This document shows positions 52,734 to 62,653 of a stretch of DNA of 64,000 nt, in pieces. Under the pieces are notes generated by a model that saw nothing but the letters and a program-made list of their open reading frames with translations, searched no databases and was not told the origin of the DNA. The DNA lies in assembly GCF_010093065.1 (NCBI RefSeq), contig NZ_CP048113.1:5456001-5520000 (forward strand), written 5' to 3'. This stretch comes from Chitinophaga agri (GTDB lineage Bacteria > Bacteroidota > Bacteroidia > Chitinophagales > Chitinophagaceae). Position 1 is the stretch's first letter. Each line of letters opens with the position of its first letter. The position numbers were made by a program, and so were the translations under genes.

Positions 52734-53215
52734 TACCAGCCCCTTGAATTAGAGCCGGACTCAATACAATGCAGGCAATATCGTTCGAACTCTTCACCGA
52801 ATTTTTCCTCATACACATCATAGCCGATAGTACCTATCTCTCCGGCAGAGACGTTCATAGTAGCGACTGACGGATTTTCATCCACCATATCGTAATACTG
52901 TTCTCCCATACCTACGATGAAACTCCTCCTGTTCTGGAAGCCCTCATCTGTTCCGCCGGTACGTTCATGAATTTCTTCACGATCAATATGGAAGAGCTTT
53001 TCTTCCATCACATGATTGAATTTTGTTAGTTCCCCGTCGTCCAGGTAAACAAGCTGCTGCCGGATATGGTCGGCAATGTCTGTGGAAACGATGGTTCCCA
53101 GCTGCCTGATCAAGGTGGGATCATTGGTCGTAAGCGCTGTTTTCCTTAAATCAAATAAATCTCTATCTGTTGTCCACGCCGTTTCAATGATTTCCCAGAA
53201 TCTTGTTGCGTTCAT
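52733..53215 (-). CDS. DUF4240 domain-containing protein
   Basis: A 160-residue soluble protein that starts with the DUF4240 pattern (NATRFWEIIETAW) and ends with EEKFGEEFERYCLHCIESG. The family has no known biochemical activity. Single gene; the stop is the first base of the terminator arm. No promoter box recognised upstream. Confidence 0.8.
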   Translation of the reverse strand: MNATRFWEIIETAWTTDRDLFDLRKTALTTNDPTLIRQLGTIVSTDIADHIRQQLVYLDDGELTKFNHVMEEKLFHIDREEIHERTGGTDEGFQNRRSFIVGMGEQYYDMVDENPSVATMNVSAGEIGTIGYDVYEEKFGEEFERYCLHCIESGSNSRGW

Positions 53216-53397
53216 AAAGACAGATTTTATATATGTCGTGGAATAAATGCCGGTATCACCAATGTATTTTTACTTGGCACCTTTACTATAACAATCAAGG
53301 GAAGGCAAAGTTCATCTCATATTTTAGAAGTATCCCCTGCTATTTTATTATTTTGTCAGTTCCTGGATAATAACACCTCTAAATAGAAAATTATTTT

Positions 53398-55329
53398 ATG
53401 AAACAGTTCTTTTTTCTTGTCATCCTTTTATCCCTCGGGTTGACAATGCATGCGCAACAGACGCAGAAACCGCCACTACATGGTCGTCACTGGATGGCGG
53501 TTACAGGGAAACCTCTGGCAGCAACCGCCGGATCGATGATCTTTCAGAAGGGTGGTAATGCGGTAGACGCTGCCTGTGCCATGCTGGCGGCCACCTGTAC
53601 GATGTGGGACGTGCTGAGCTGGGGAGGCGAAACGCAGGCGCTTATTTATAATCCCAAAACAAAAAAAGTCATAGCGATCAATGCGCTGGGCGTGGCGCCA
53701 ACTGGAGCCACCCCTGAGTTCTTCAAGGGAAAGGGATATAATTTCCCACCGGAATATGGTCCGCTGGCGGCTGTTACGCCTGGTACGCCGGGTGGACTTT
53801 ATTACATGCTGGCTGAATATGGTACGCTGAGTCTGAAGGAGGTGCTCGCCCCTGCCATGGAAATGGCTGCTGGCTATCCTATAGAAGCGCAGACGGCTAA
53901 CAGCATGGAAAGAAGCAAAGACCGCCTCAAGCAATGGCCATATAGTAAAGCGGTATTTCTGACACATCCCGGTGAAAAGAGAGAAGCACCTGAACCGGGA
54001 GAGATCTTCGTACAGAAAGAACTGCTGTCCACCCTGACGAAAATGGTAGAAGCGGAACAGGAAGCCCTGAAGAAAAAGAAATCCCGAAAGGAGGCGATCA
54101 TGGCTGCTTATGACAGGTTCTACAAGGGCGATATTGCCAGGGAATTTGTTCGTGGATGCCAGGAACAGGGCGGATTGATCACAGAGCAGGACCTTGCCCG
54201 CTGGAAGCCTGTTGAAGAAGAACCGCTGCATGTAAATTATAAGGGCATAGAGGTATATAAACTGCAGTCCTGGACACAGGGGCCGATGCTGCTGCAAAGC
54301 CTGAACATCCTGGAGAATTTTGACCTGAAAGGTATGGGTTATAATTCTGTACTGTACATTCATACGCTTTATCAAACGATGAACCTGACCTTCGCTGACA
54401 GGGACTTCTATTACGGTGATCCTTACTTTACGCCTAAGACGCCTATCGAGGGATTATTAAGTAAAGCATATGCGAAGGAAAGAGCGAAGCTGATCAATCC
54501 CGGTCATAATGATCCTGCGCCTTTGCCAGGCGATCCTTATCCGTTTGAGGGTAAGAAAAACCCTTATCTGCAACTGATACAGCAGCGTCAGTCACTGACT
54601 GATACTACTTTACAGAAAAAGCCTGCAGGCTTTGTACCTAAACACGATGCAGCAGGTTTACTGAACGTTCCCGCCACGGATAATATGTATGCTGCCAATG
54701 ATATTGACAGTGCCTATATGGACAGGTTATGGAGGGGTACGACGAGTGTGGAAGCTGCAGACGAAGATGGTTGGGTTGTATCTATCACCCCTAGTGGTGG
54801 ATGGACGCCTGCTTGTATTGCTGGTCATACTGGTATAGGGATGAGTCAGCGGTTACAAAGTTTTGTACTGGACAGCACGCTGTGTCCATTCAATGTGGTG
54901 ACGCCCGGTAAGCGCCCCAGGGTAACGCTGACTCCCTCCATGGCTCTGAAAGATGGCAAACCTTACCTGTCTTTTGCAGTGCAGGGTGGTGATACACAGG
55001 ATCAGAACCTGCTGCAGTTCTTTTTGAACGTGGTAGAGTTTGGAATGACCGTGCAGCAGGCCACGGAGGCGGCTAATATTAACACCAATCAGCTTTGGCT
55101 GTCATTGGGTGGTACCAGTATGAAAGATCGTATGCCACATCCCGGCAGCATATTGCTAAATAATAATACGCCTGATTCGGTGAGAACTATGCTGAAAAAT
55201 ATGGGTTATATACCCAGTTATAGCGAGCGTACCAGCGGTCCGGTAAATGCAATATTCCTGGATATCCGGCATGGTTCATTATGGGGTGGTAGTAGTAATC
55301 ATGGTGAGGATTACGGCATTGGCTGGTAA
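53398..55329 (+). CDS. Gamma-glutamyltransferase-family Ntn hydrolase, exported
   Basis: A 643-residue protein with a signal peptide (hydrophobic residues 4-17, cut near HAQ). It starts the GGT fold with GRHWMAVTGKPLAATAGSMIFQKGGNAVDAACAM and has LWRGTTSVEAADEDG, the autocleavage site where a threonine (GTTS) becomes the N-terminal nucleophile of the small subunit. Its long insert (about 330-440) is unlike classical GGT. The reaction may be glutathione or gamma-glutamyl peptide turnover, but the substrate residues differ and other amide substrates are possible. Single gene. Confidence 0.85.
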   Translation: MKQFFFLVILLSLGLTMHAQQTQKPPLHGRHWMAVTGKPLAATAGSMIFQKGGNAVDAACAMLAATCTMWDVLSWGGETQALIYNPKTKKVIAINALGVAPTGATPEFFKGKGYNFPPEYGPLAAVTPGTPGGLYYMLAEYGTLSLKEVLAPAMEMAAGYPIEAQTANSMERSKDRLKQWPYSKAVFLTHPGEKREAPEPGEIFVQKELLSTLTKMVEAEQEALKKKKSRKEAIMAAYDRFYKGDIAREFVRGCQEQGGLITEQDLARWKPVEEEPLHVNYKGIEVYKLQSWTQGPMLLQSLNILENFDLKGMGYNSVLYIHTLYQTMNLTFADRDFYYGDPYFTPKTPIEGLLSKAYAKERAKLINPGHNDPAPLPGDPYPFEGKKNPYLQLIQQRQSLTDTTLQKKPAGFVPKHDAAGLLNVPATDNMYAANDIDSAYMDRLWRGTTSVEAADEDGWVVSITPSGGWTPACIAGHTGIGMSQRLQSFVLDSTLCPFNVVTPGKRPRVTLTPSMALKDGKPYLSFAVQGGDTQDQNLLQFFLNVVEFGMTVQQATEAANINTNQLWLSLGGTSMKDRMPHPGSILLNNNTPDSVRTMLKNMGYIPSYSERTSGPVNAIFLDIRHGSLWGGSSNHGEDYGIGW

Positions 55330-55564
55330 GTAAAAACCTTTTTCTTTATGATCGTGATCAGTGCTGTTAATTAAACAGGTGGATCAGTGAAATAAATCTG
55401 CGGGAGCTGAAAGTATATCGCTAAGTGATAGGAAATGAACAGATGAAATTTGAGACGTTCCTTGTTTCAGCGGTATTGGTGTGAATGGCGGGTATGTAAT
55501 AAGGATGGGGGGGCGGGATATTATTAATCAGTTTTAAGTTTATTCTAAGGAGTTGTTAAGGTAG

Positions 55565-55610
55565 CCGGTCCTGTTATAAATGTTTTTTGTACAGTAAATA
55601 ACAGGACCGG
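55565..55610 (-). terminator. Stem-loop after the APC permease gene
   Basis: CCGGTCCTGTTAT (55565-55577) and ATAACAGGACCGG (55598-55610), 13-base arms with a 20-base loop. No clear U-run on the minus strand, so terminator function is likely but not certain. The rest of the 288-base gap between the GGT gene and this gene holds nothing recognisable. Confidence 0.55.
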
Positions 55611-55617
55611 ACATATG

Positions 55618-56943
55618 CTATAACATATTGTCAGTCCGGGATTGATTTTTAGCAGTCATCCACAGATATAACGGAATTCCTGTCATTTGCAACAGGAAGC
55701 CGTAAAATATAGTTTTTTGCCCTGCGCTGGCAATTGCCCAAAACACATAACTGAACGAGATCACAAAGAGCAGAATACATTGTACCCATTCACCGGTCGT
55801 TAGTTGTTGTCCTGTTGTACGGAGTATGAAGTAAGATGCGGTGGAAAAGAGGTAAGGGATCAGTACTGATAGTGTAGATAGTAAAACCAGGAACTTGAAC
55901 TGGTCTACCAGCCCTTTGTTGTAATTCATGATCATAAATATGGAGATCAGTATGCTGCTGAAGAACATGCCCACGTAGGGTACTCCTTTCTTATTCTCTT
56001 TACCGAAAATGCGGGGAAACAGGTTATCCTTTGCAATTGCAAAAGGTAGTTGCCCCTGAATTAATATCCAGCCATTCAGTGCACCAAAGGCCGCAATTGC
56101 CACACCAGCACTTACCAGGAAGCGTGCGTTAGGACCCCACATTATTTCTGCTGCATCGGCAAAAGGCGTCAGGCTACGCTGCAGTTGTTCCGGCGGGATG
56201 ATGCCCATCACACTCACAGTGCCCAGTATATATACAATGGTCACTATAATTAATCCCAGCATGGTAGCGCGGGGAATGGTCTTTTGCGGATTTGCGACCT
56301 TGTCTGCCGGAACCGTGGCTGACTCAATTCCCACAAAAGCAAACATCGTAAAGGTGACTGTATTAGAGAGCACCTCAAACAGGGAGGTACTGGTATTGTT
56401 GAAAGGAGGGAAGTTGTCTGTCCTGATGAAGAATAATCCGCCAAAAGCGACTGCGATCAGCGGTATCAGCTTCAGGATGGTCGTAGTCAGTTGTACCCCG
56501 CCCGATACCCTGACGCCTGCGTTATTGATCCAGGTGAGCAGCCATATTGACGAAAGTCCCGTGAATACTGCTGCGAATGTACTGGTAGATAACACCGGGA
56601 TGAATGTACTCAATGCGCTGACGAATCCCACTGTAATGGCAGCATTTGCACACGCCACGGCGATGTAATATCCCCAGGCGATGGAAAATCCCATATAGTC
56701 GCCAAACCCTCTCCGGGTATAGGCGTATGGTCCGCCAGTGACGTTAGGCACGATGCGGCTGAGGTTACCAAATATTTTCACCAGGAAAAAGCATCCGATA
56801 GCAGAGATCACCCATCCAAGCAGACTAACACTGCCGAAGGAGGATAATGCAGCTGGTGCGAGGAAGATGCCAGCGCCGATCATGTTGCCCACGATCAGGG
56901 AGGTACTGGTCAGGAGACCTAGTTTGTTCTTGTCTTTGTTCAC
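55618..56943 (-). CDS. APC-superfamily amino acid permease
   Basis: A 441-residue transporter of about 12 helices. The start, GLLTSTSLIVGNMIGAGIFLAPAAL, is the sodium/substrate-binding helix 1 of the amino acid-polyamine-organocation superfamily, and FVGIESATVPADKVANP is helix 6. Lys/arginine or neutral amino acids are possible substrates. The frame extends to 57042, but a -7 box (56964-56971, minus) lies inside that extension, so the GTG at 56943 (Val-Asn-Lys-Asp) is the probable start. Confidence 0.85.
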   Translation of the reverse strand: MNKDKNKLGLLTSTSLIVGNMIGAGIFLAPAALSSFGSVSLLGWVISAIGCFFLVKIFGNLSRIVPNVTGGPYAYTRRGFGDYMGFSIAWGYYIAVACANAAITVGFVSALSTFIPVLSTSTFAAVFTGLSSIWLLTWINNAGVRVSGGVQLTTTILKLIPLIAVAFGGLFFIRTDNFPPFNNTSTSLFEVLSNTVTFTMFAFVGIESATVPADKVANPQKTIPRATMLGLIIVTIVYILGTVSVMGIIPPEQLQRSLTPFADAAEIMWGPNARFLVSAGVAIAAFGALNGWILIQGQLPFAIAKDNLFPRIFGKENKKGVPYVGMFFSSILISIFMIMNYNKGLVDQFKFLVLLSTLSVLIPYLFSTASYFILRTTGQQLTTGEWVQCILLFVISFSYVFWAIASAGQKTIFYGFLLQMTGIPLYLWMTAKNQSRTDNML

Positions 56944-56963
56944 AGATTGTAGTGTATTGGTAG

Positions 56964-56971
56964 CAAAAATA
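56964..56971 (-). promoter_or_regulatory. -7 element of the APC permease gene
   Basis: TATTTTTG on the minus strand, exact TAnnTTTG, 20 bases before the GTG start. It fixes the start inside the longer frame. Confidence 0.5.
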
Positions 56972-57008
56972 GGTTTTGGGCGAGAAAATGGAATTATTGT
57001 CAGGAATA

Positions 57009-57039
57009 TTTGCTGATTTCCGGAAAAAGTATACATTTG
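57009..57039 (+). promoter_or_regulatory. Consensus promoter of tRNA-Ala
   Basis: TTTG at 57009-57012, a 19-base spacer, TACATTTG at 57032-57039. This is the best full match to the Bacteroidota promoter in the window; transcription should begin about 7 bases later, leaving a short 5' leader. Confidence 0.75.
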
Positions 57040-57053
57040 CACACCATTAAGCA

Positions 57054-57128
<75 letters not shown>

Positions 57129-57132
57129 AGGT

Positions 57133-57177
57133 AAAAGCTCTCAAATTTCTTAGTAGTAGGAATTTAGGAGCTTTTTT
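57133..57177 (+). terminator. tRNA-Ala terminator
   Basis: AAAAGCTC and GAGCTTTT arms with an inner AAATTTC/GGAATTT pairing, then six T. The remaining bases up to the large gene at 57402 hold no recognised feature. Confidence 0.8.
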
Positions 57178-57401
57178 CATTTTAACAGGAGTTGCGTTTT
57201 GTAGCCTTATGCCTAACATTGGTTCCGGTCCGTTTACCCAAATATCAGCAGTCCTTATGCCTGGTAAGCAAGGCGCCCCTTCTCAGGGTGTTTGTATTTA
57301 TTAGTGGTAAATTGCTCCCTTGATGCTGGACAAGCTTATCCTGTGTTGTAAAGCTTTTATACGAGATGCCCTGACATATTCCCTATATCAATTTGTTCGA
57401 A

Positions 57402-60400
57402 ATGGTCAAGAAAATTATCCTGCTCCTTATTCTTATTACCGGTATGTTCACCCGTGCCGATGCACAGTATGCTGATATGGGTAATGGGGTGATCAGGAAC
57501 CATATATGGTGGTTTAACTGGAACGGATTTTCACTGTTTAACGGTGCTTCACGTAGTTTCACTACAGCTGATGGTTTAGACGTTGTTATTGCTTTTTCGC
57601 AGGTAAATGGTTTGAGACCTGCACCGAAGGTGATGAATACCTGGTCGGGAGCTGTGCTGCACTACCTCTATGATTTCTCGGACCCTAATATGATGCCCGC
57701 GTTGTACACCATGAACAACGGGCAGAGTTGCTATTTTACCATGACCATTACTGCTACACGTAATGGACAGCCAGCGCCTTTCACTTTTCTTGCGGCGGAT
57801 GCGGAAGGCAGTTTGAGTCCAGTAGAAAACACTACATTTATTAGCAGTGGGGGGAACTGGAGTTACCTCGATTTCTTTAGAAACTCATCACAGACGGGCA
57901 ATCCTGTAACTGGTTGCGGTACACAAACGATCACGATTACGGATACACAGGGTTCCATGGATGGATCTCCTGTGGGACAGAACCCTTTAATGGCTACAGT
58001 TGCGCCATCCAGTGGCGTATTGACGGTAGACGTAAAAATGGAGACGACTGTACCCGGTGGCATGGGGGTTGCTTTTGGTATCTATGCGCCACTGGACAGA
58101 GGTGATCTGCCTGCCAGTTATGGTGCGGCAAGGCACCTGTTAAAATATACGCGGGGCAATGGCTGTAACTTCAATCCGCCTTTTCCTCCCGCCACCCAGG
58201 ATGCCAGTCTGATACTAGGGCATGTAGTGGCTGATGCGGACCCATTTGATAATGTAGATGATAATTTCAATGGTTTTGATGAAGAGGCTATCTCTGCATT
58301 CCCCGACTATACTGGCAACGGTTCTTACACGCTGCAGGTGCCATTATCTAATACAACAGGCGCTAATGCCTGGTTAACCGGAAGTTTTGATTATAACAGG
58401 AATGGGGTGTTTGATATGGATGAATCGGTGACAGTGATGGTGCCGGCAAATGCCACTAATGCTACCTTGAACTGGACAGGTTTGCCGGCGGTATTCCCGG
58501 CGGGTAACGGCGAGCTGTTTGCTTTCAGGTTACGTTTGGCATCCAATCTGCCTGCAACACAAAGTACAGCTATCACGGCAACAGACGGAGAGGCAGAAGA
58601 CTACATGACGAGAATCAACGCCCCCTGTGCTGCCAATACAAATGCAGCTACCACCGCCATTTGTATCGGCAGTTCTGTGCAATTGCAGGCATCAGGTGGT
58701 GTTATGTATAGCTGGAGCCCTGCTACCGGATTGTCCGATGTAAGTATCGCTAATCCTGTTGCTTCTCCTACGGTTACAACAGACTATGAGGTGTTGGTAG
58801 CCGATGCGGGAGGATGTGGCGCAAAAAGTACGGTACGGGTAGTTGTCAATGATCTGGTTGATGTAAATACGCGTACAGATACTACGGTGTGCGCCGGTAC
58901 TCCGGTACAGCTGACCACCATTTCTACAAATGGTACTACTTTCAGCTGGGCGCCCGCTACAGGTCTGAGCAATGCGAATACATTATCTCCGGTTGCCACC
59001 CCTGCTACCACCACGCGTTATATTGTCACTGCAGATAATGGGACTGGTTGTATCAGTAAGGACTCCGTGCTGATCACTATTTATCAGCCATCTCCCAAGA
59101 CTGTTACACCTACCGATAGTACGATTTGTGCGGGAGCTCCGCTTACCCTACAGGCTACAGGCGGAGAAGTATATGAATGGCTGGAAAATGGTGTGCTGTT
59201 ACCCGAAACTGGTAGCTCAATCACAGTTTCACCAGGTCAGACCAGTTCATATACAGTGAATATCATCAGTACCAGTTGCAGTACCAACGATAGCTATGTT
59301 GTTCCTGTTACTGTAAATAATCTGGCGGATGTATCCACCCGGAGCGACACAGTGATCTGTACCGGTGCCTCCGTACAGCTGACCACTACATCAGTTGATG
59401 GTACCACGTTTAGTTGGTCGCCAGCCACAGGATTGAGCAATGTGAACGTATTATCCCCTGTAGCAACACCAATGATCACTACGCGGTATGTAGTTACTGC
59501 AGACAATGGTAGCGGTTGTATTAGTCAGGACTCTGTATTGATCACCGTTAATCAGCGACTTACAGGATCTGTAACACCTGCTGACAGTACGATATGTGCG
59601 GGTGCTCCGGTGACTTTACAGGCTACAGGGGGAGATCTATATGAATGGTTGGAGAACGGTGTTATGCTACCGCAAACAGGTGATCAGATCACCGTATCAC
59701 CCATTCAGAATAGTACCTACACAGTGAACGTCATCAATAACGTTTGTAGTACCAGTGAAAGTTTCGTAGTACCGATTACTGTTAATAATGTTGCCGATGT
59801 CGATACACGGCTGGATACTACTATCTGCGCAGGAGCATCGGTTCGGCTGCTTACCCGTTCGGTGAATGGTATTACTTTCAGCTGGACGCCTGCCACAGGC
59901 CTGAATAATGCGAATATATTATCTCCGGTAGCGACACCTGCTGTTACTACGCGATATGTAGTGACTGCTGATAATGGTAGCGGTTGCATCAGTCAGGACT
60001 CCGTACTGATCACCGTTAATCAGCGACTGCCGACATCAGTGACGCCTGCCGATACAGCTATCTGTGCAGGTGCTTCAGTGTTGTTACAGGCGACTGGTGG
60101 AGAGCGTTATGAATGGCTGGAAAACGGGATTGTATTACCACAAACAGGTAGTTCGATCACCGTATCTCCCGCACAGAACACGACTTATACCGTTAATGTC
60201 ATAAACAGTACATGTGGCACGAATGACAGTTATGTGATCCCGTTAACAGTAAATGATATCACAGATGTCAGCACTATTGCAGATACTGTAGTTTGTAACG
60301 GTACCCCTGTACAATTACTTTCCAGCTCTGTTAATGGTACTATTTTCAGTTGGGTACCTGCTACCGGATTAAGCGATGCTAATGCGTTATCTCCCGTGGC

Positions 60401-61709
60401 TACACCTGCAACGACCACCAGGTATACGGTTACGGCAGATAATGGCAGTGGCTGTACAACGCAGGCTACCGTGCTGCTTACGATCAATGACCGGATCCCA
60501 TCTTCTGTGACGCCTGCTGATACAGCTATCTGTGCGGGTGCCTATGTGGTATTACAAGCAAGCGGCGGAGAAACGTATGAATGGCTGGAGAACGGCATCG
60601 CCTTACCGCAAACGGGTAGTGCGATCACTATATCTCCTGCGCAGGGGAGTACTTATACTGTTAATATCATAAATAATACGTGCGGTACGAATGAAAGCTA
60701 TGTGATCCCTGTCATAGTAAATACCATAGCAGACGTTGTCACTATTCCGGATACAGCTGTTTGTAATGGTACTCCCGTACAATTAGTTTCCAGCTCCGTT
60801 AATGGTACCACTTTTAGCTGGGTGCCTGCTATTGGATTAAGCAATGCCAATGCATTATCTCCGGTGGCTACACCTGCTGCTACTACCCGTTATACAGTTA
60901 CTGCGGACAATGGAACTGGTTGCACCAGTGAGGCAACAGTACTGCTGACGATCAACCAGCGTCTGCCTACTTATGTTACTCCGGGAGATACTACTATTTG
61001 TGTCGGAGCATCACTTACCCTGGCAGCCAGTGGTGGCGAAGCATATGAATGGCTGGAGGACGGTGTGCCGTTGAGCGAAACAGGTAGTTCTCTCGTTGTT
61101 ACACCTGACCAGGGTACTATATATTCGGTGAACATCCTTAATAATGCTTGTGGTATCAATGAAAACTTTGTGATTCCGGTAACAGTAAATGAGCTGCCTG
61201 TTACAGCTGTTACCAGTACGAATGAGATTGATTGTTCCCGTCCATCAGCGATGCTGCTTGCTACTGGTGGTATAAAGTATGTATGGGACAATGCGGGAGG
61301 CATCAGCAATACGCAAATCGCTAATCCGATGGTGTCGCCGGCAGCAACGACCACTTACTATGTCACAATAACGGATGAAAACAATTGTACTGCCCGTGAT
61401 TCAGTCACCGTATTGGCGGATTATACAGTAGGGTTAAGTGTGTATCCACTACCATCTGCCTTTTCACCGAACGGTGACGGCAAAAATGATTGCTTTGGTC
61501 TGAAGTATTGGGGGGCGATACAAACACTTGATTTCAGAGTATATGACCGATGGGGCGTGCTGGTGTTTAGTGCGCAGCAAGCAGGTGCATGCTGGGACGG
61601 TACTTTTAAAGGAGCGTTGCAACCGGTTGGTTCATATGTGTATGTTATACGAGCTAAGACTGCTTGTGGGGAAGTAGAACGGAAGGGAGTGGTGACATTG
61701 GTGCAGTAA
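57402..61709 (+). CDS. Giant repeat surface protein with gliding-motility-type C-terminal (T9SS) domain
   Basis: A 1435-residue exported protein. Signal peptide at 1-22 (hydrophobic 5-16, ADAQ cut). The region 235-410 has the GEVED-type fold (DLPASYG; GHVVADADPFDNVDDNFNGFDEE; NGELFAFRLRLASN). Two alternating Ig-like modules then repeat five times with an exact 468-bp period (156 residues): one starting near DVNTRTD, the other near VTPADSTICAG, each with a cysteine pair. The last 90 residues (PSAFSPNGDGKNDCFG; DRWGVLVF; GSYVYVIRAK) are the type B sorting domain of T9SS cargo. Likely a cell-surface adhesin. An upstream TTG at 57393 is not the start. Confidence 0.88.
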   Translation: MVKKIILLLILITGMFTRADAQYADMGNGVIRNHIWWFNWNGFSLFNGASRSFTTADGLDVVIAFSQVNGLRPAPKVMNTWSGAVLHYLYDFSDPNMMPALYTMNNGQSCYFTMTITATRNGQPAPFTFLAADAEGSLSPVENTTFISSGGNWSYLDFFRNSSQTGNPVTGCGTQTITITDTQGSMDGSPVGQNPLMATVAPSSGVLTVDVKMETTVPGGMGVAFGIYAPLDRGDLPASYGAARHLLKYTRGNGCNFNPPFPPATQDASLILGHVVADADPFDNVDDNFNGFDEEAISAFPDYTGNGSYTLQVPLSNTTGANAWLTGSFDYNRNGVFDMDESVTVMVPANATNATLNWTGLPAVFPAGNGELFAFRLRLASNLPATQSTAITATDGEAEDYMTRINAPCAANTNAATTAICIGSSVQLQASGGVMYSWSPATGLSDVSIANPVASPTVTTDYEVLVADAGGCGAKSTVRVVVNDLVDVNTRTDTTVCAGTPVQLTTISTNGTTFSWAPATGLSNANTLSPVATPATTTRYIVTADNGTGCISKDSVLITIYQPSPKTVTPTDSTICAGAPLTLQATGGEVYEWLENGVLLPETGSSITVSPGQTSSYTVNIISTSCSTNDSYVVPVTVNNLADVSTRSDTVICTGASVQLTTTSVDGTTFSWSPATGLSNVNVLSPVATPMITTRYVVTADNGSGCISQDSVLITVNQRLTGSVTPADSTICAGAPVTLQATGGDLYEWLENGVMLPQTGDQITVSPIQNSTYTVNVINNVCSTSESFVVPITVNNVADVDTRLDTTICAGASVRLLTRSVNGITFSWTPATGLNNANILSPVATPAVTTRYVVTADNGSGCISQDSVLITVNQRLPTSVTPADTAICAGASVLLQATGGERYEWLENGIVLPQTGSSITVSPAQNTTYTVNVINSTCGTNDSYVIPLTVNDITDVSTIADTVVCNGTPVQLLSSSVNGTIFSWVPATGLSDANALSPVATPATTTRYTVTADNGSGCTTQATVLLTINDRIPSSVTPADTAICAGAYVVLQASGGETYEWLENGIALPQTGSAITISPAQGSTYTVNIINNTCGTNESYVIPVIVNTIADVVTIPDTAVCNGTPVQLVSSSVNGTTFSWVPAIGLSNANALSPVATPAATTRYTVTADNGTGCTSEATVLLTINQRLPTYVTPGDTTICVGASLTLAASGGEAYEWLEDGVPLSETGSSLVVTPDQGTIYSVNILNNACGINENFVIPVTVNELPVTAVTSTNEIDCSRPSAMLLATGGIKYVWDNAGGISNTQIANPMVSPAATTTYYVTITDENNCTARDSVTVLADYTVGLSVYPLPSAFSPNGDGKNDCFGLKYWGAIQTLDFRVYDRWGVLVFSAQQAGACWDGTFKGALQPVGSYVYVIRAKTACGEVERKGVVTLVQ

Positions 61710-61749
61710 GGTGTTTTTGAAATACTGACGTACAATAGTTGTTGTCGAC

Positions 61750-61789
61750 AATAAAAAAGAGTTATCATATAATGGTAACTCTTTTTATT
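61750..61789 (+). terminator. Terminator after the repeat protein gene
   Basis: AAAAAGAGTTA and TAACTCTTTTT arms with a CAT/ATG pair inside and a small loop; T-rich on the plus strand and A-rich before it, so it could act in both directions. Confidence 0.8.
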
Positions 61790-61838
61790 AGTGTAATTTA
61801 GAGAAGCGTTAACTGCTTTAATGGCTTCGAGACTTCAC

Positions 61839-62573
61839 ATGAGCTACCGCCAATATAAACCTCATCCCGCATTATCCGAATACATCGATGCATTCTGGAT
61901 AGTGGAAGGAGAAGGTCAATCGCTTATCAAATCTAATATTTTGCCTGATGGCTGTGTTGATATCATTATCAATATGGGCGATCATTGCAGGAATGATAGT
62001 GGTGCAGTCACTATGGAGTCAGGGGGGGCATATTTGGTTGGGACAATGACGACTTCGAAGGTATCATTCGTCAATGCAGACAATAAGCTGGTCGGTATCA
62101 GGTTTAAACCAGCCGCATTCGCAGCGTTTTATAAGTTCTCCCCACTGCATGCAATTACTGACCGGACAATTGAATTTGAGCGGGCTCTTTCGCCTGATCC
62201 GGATAAACTGATCTCCAAACCTATACCATACCTAAATAGCTTCTTCCTGAGCAGATATGTGCGTCCCAGACATTGTCTTTCATCAGTCGTGCAAGACATT
62301 AAAATGTCAGGTGGGCAAATTGCCATTAGTGAACTGGCGAAGCGGCATCACATGACGGCCAGACAACTGGAAAGGCATTTTCAGCAATACATTGGTACAA
62401 CGCCCAAAGAGTTTACAAATATTGTACGTTTTCAGTCCGCCGTTTCCCAGATAAAACAACAGCCGGACAGGAGAAGTTTATTATCTATTGCTGTTGATTG
62501 TGGATACTACGATCATGCTCATCTGACCAATGATATTAAAAAATACGCTGGATTTACACCCTCTCAGATTTGA
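61839..62573 (+). CDS. AraC-family regulator with DUF6597-like N-terminal domain
   Basis: A 244-residue regulator beginning SYRQYKPHPALSEYIDAFWIVE, the pattern of the DUF6597-type sensing domain (GCVDIIINMGD; VGIRFKPAAFAAFY). The C-terminal AraC domain holds ISELAKRHHMTARQLERHF and SLLSIAVDCGYYDHAHLTND, ending AGFTPSQI. An ATG at 61821 also exists; 61839 matches the family start. No target gene is adjacent in the same direction; the receiver/kinase pair is convergent. Confidence 0.87.
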   Translation: MSYRQYKPHPALSEYIDAFWIVEGEGQSLIKSNILPDGCVDIIINMGDHCRNDSGAVTMESGGAYLVGTMTTSKVSFVNADNKLVGIRFKPAAFAAFYKFSPLHAITDRTIEFERALSPDPDKLISKPIPYLNSFFLSRYVRPRHCLSSVVQDIKMSGGQIAISELAKRHHMTARQLERHFQQYIGTTPKEFTNIVRFQSAVSQIKQQPDRRSLLSIAVDCGYYDHAHLTNDIKKYAGFTPSQI

Positions 62574-62653
62574 TGGTTTGCTTATATTGTAAAGCTTGAA
62601 CGGCGCAGCTGTAAAGTCCATTTATTATTTAGTAATAATATATTGCAGAGACA

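Noticed and set aside
53476..54375. A 299-codon minus-strand frame inside the GGT gene
   Set aside because: Antisense shadow; composition is Arg/Phe-rich as expected for a reverse frame.
58855..61200. Repeated units that could suggest a CRISPR-like or satellite array
   Set aside because: The period is 468 bp, in frame, and codes for Ig-like modules of one protein; there are no short spacers.
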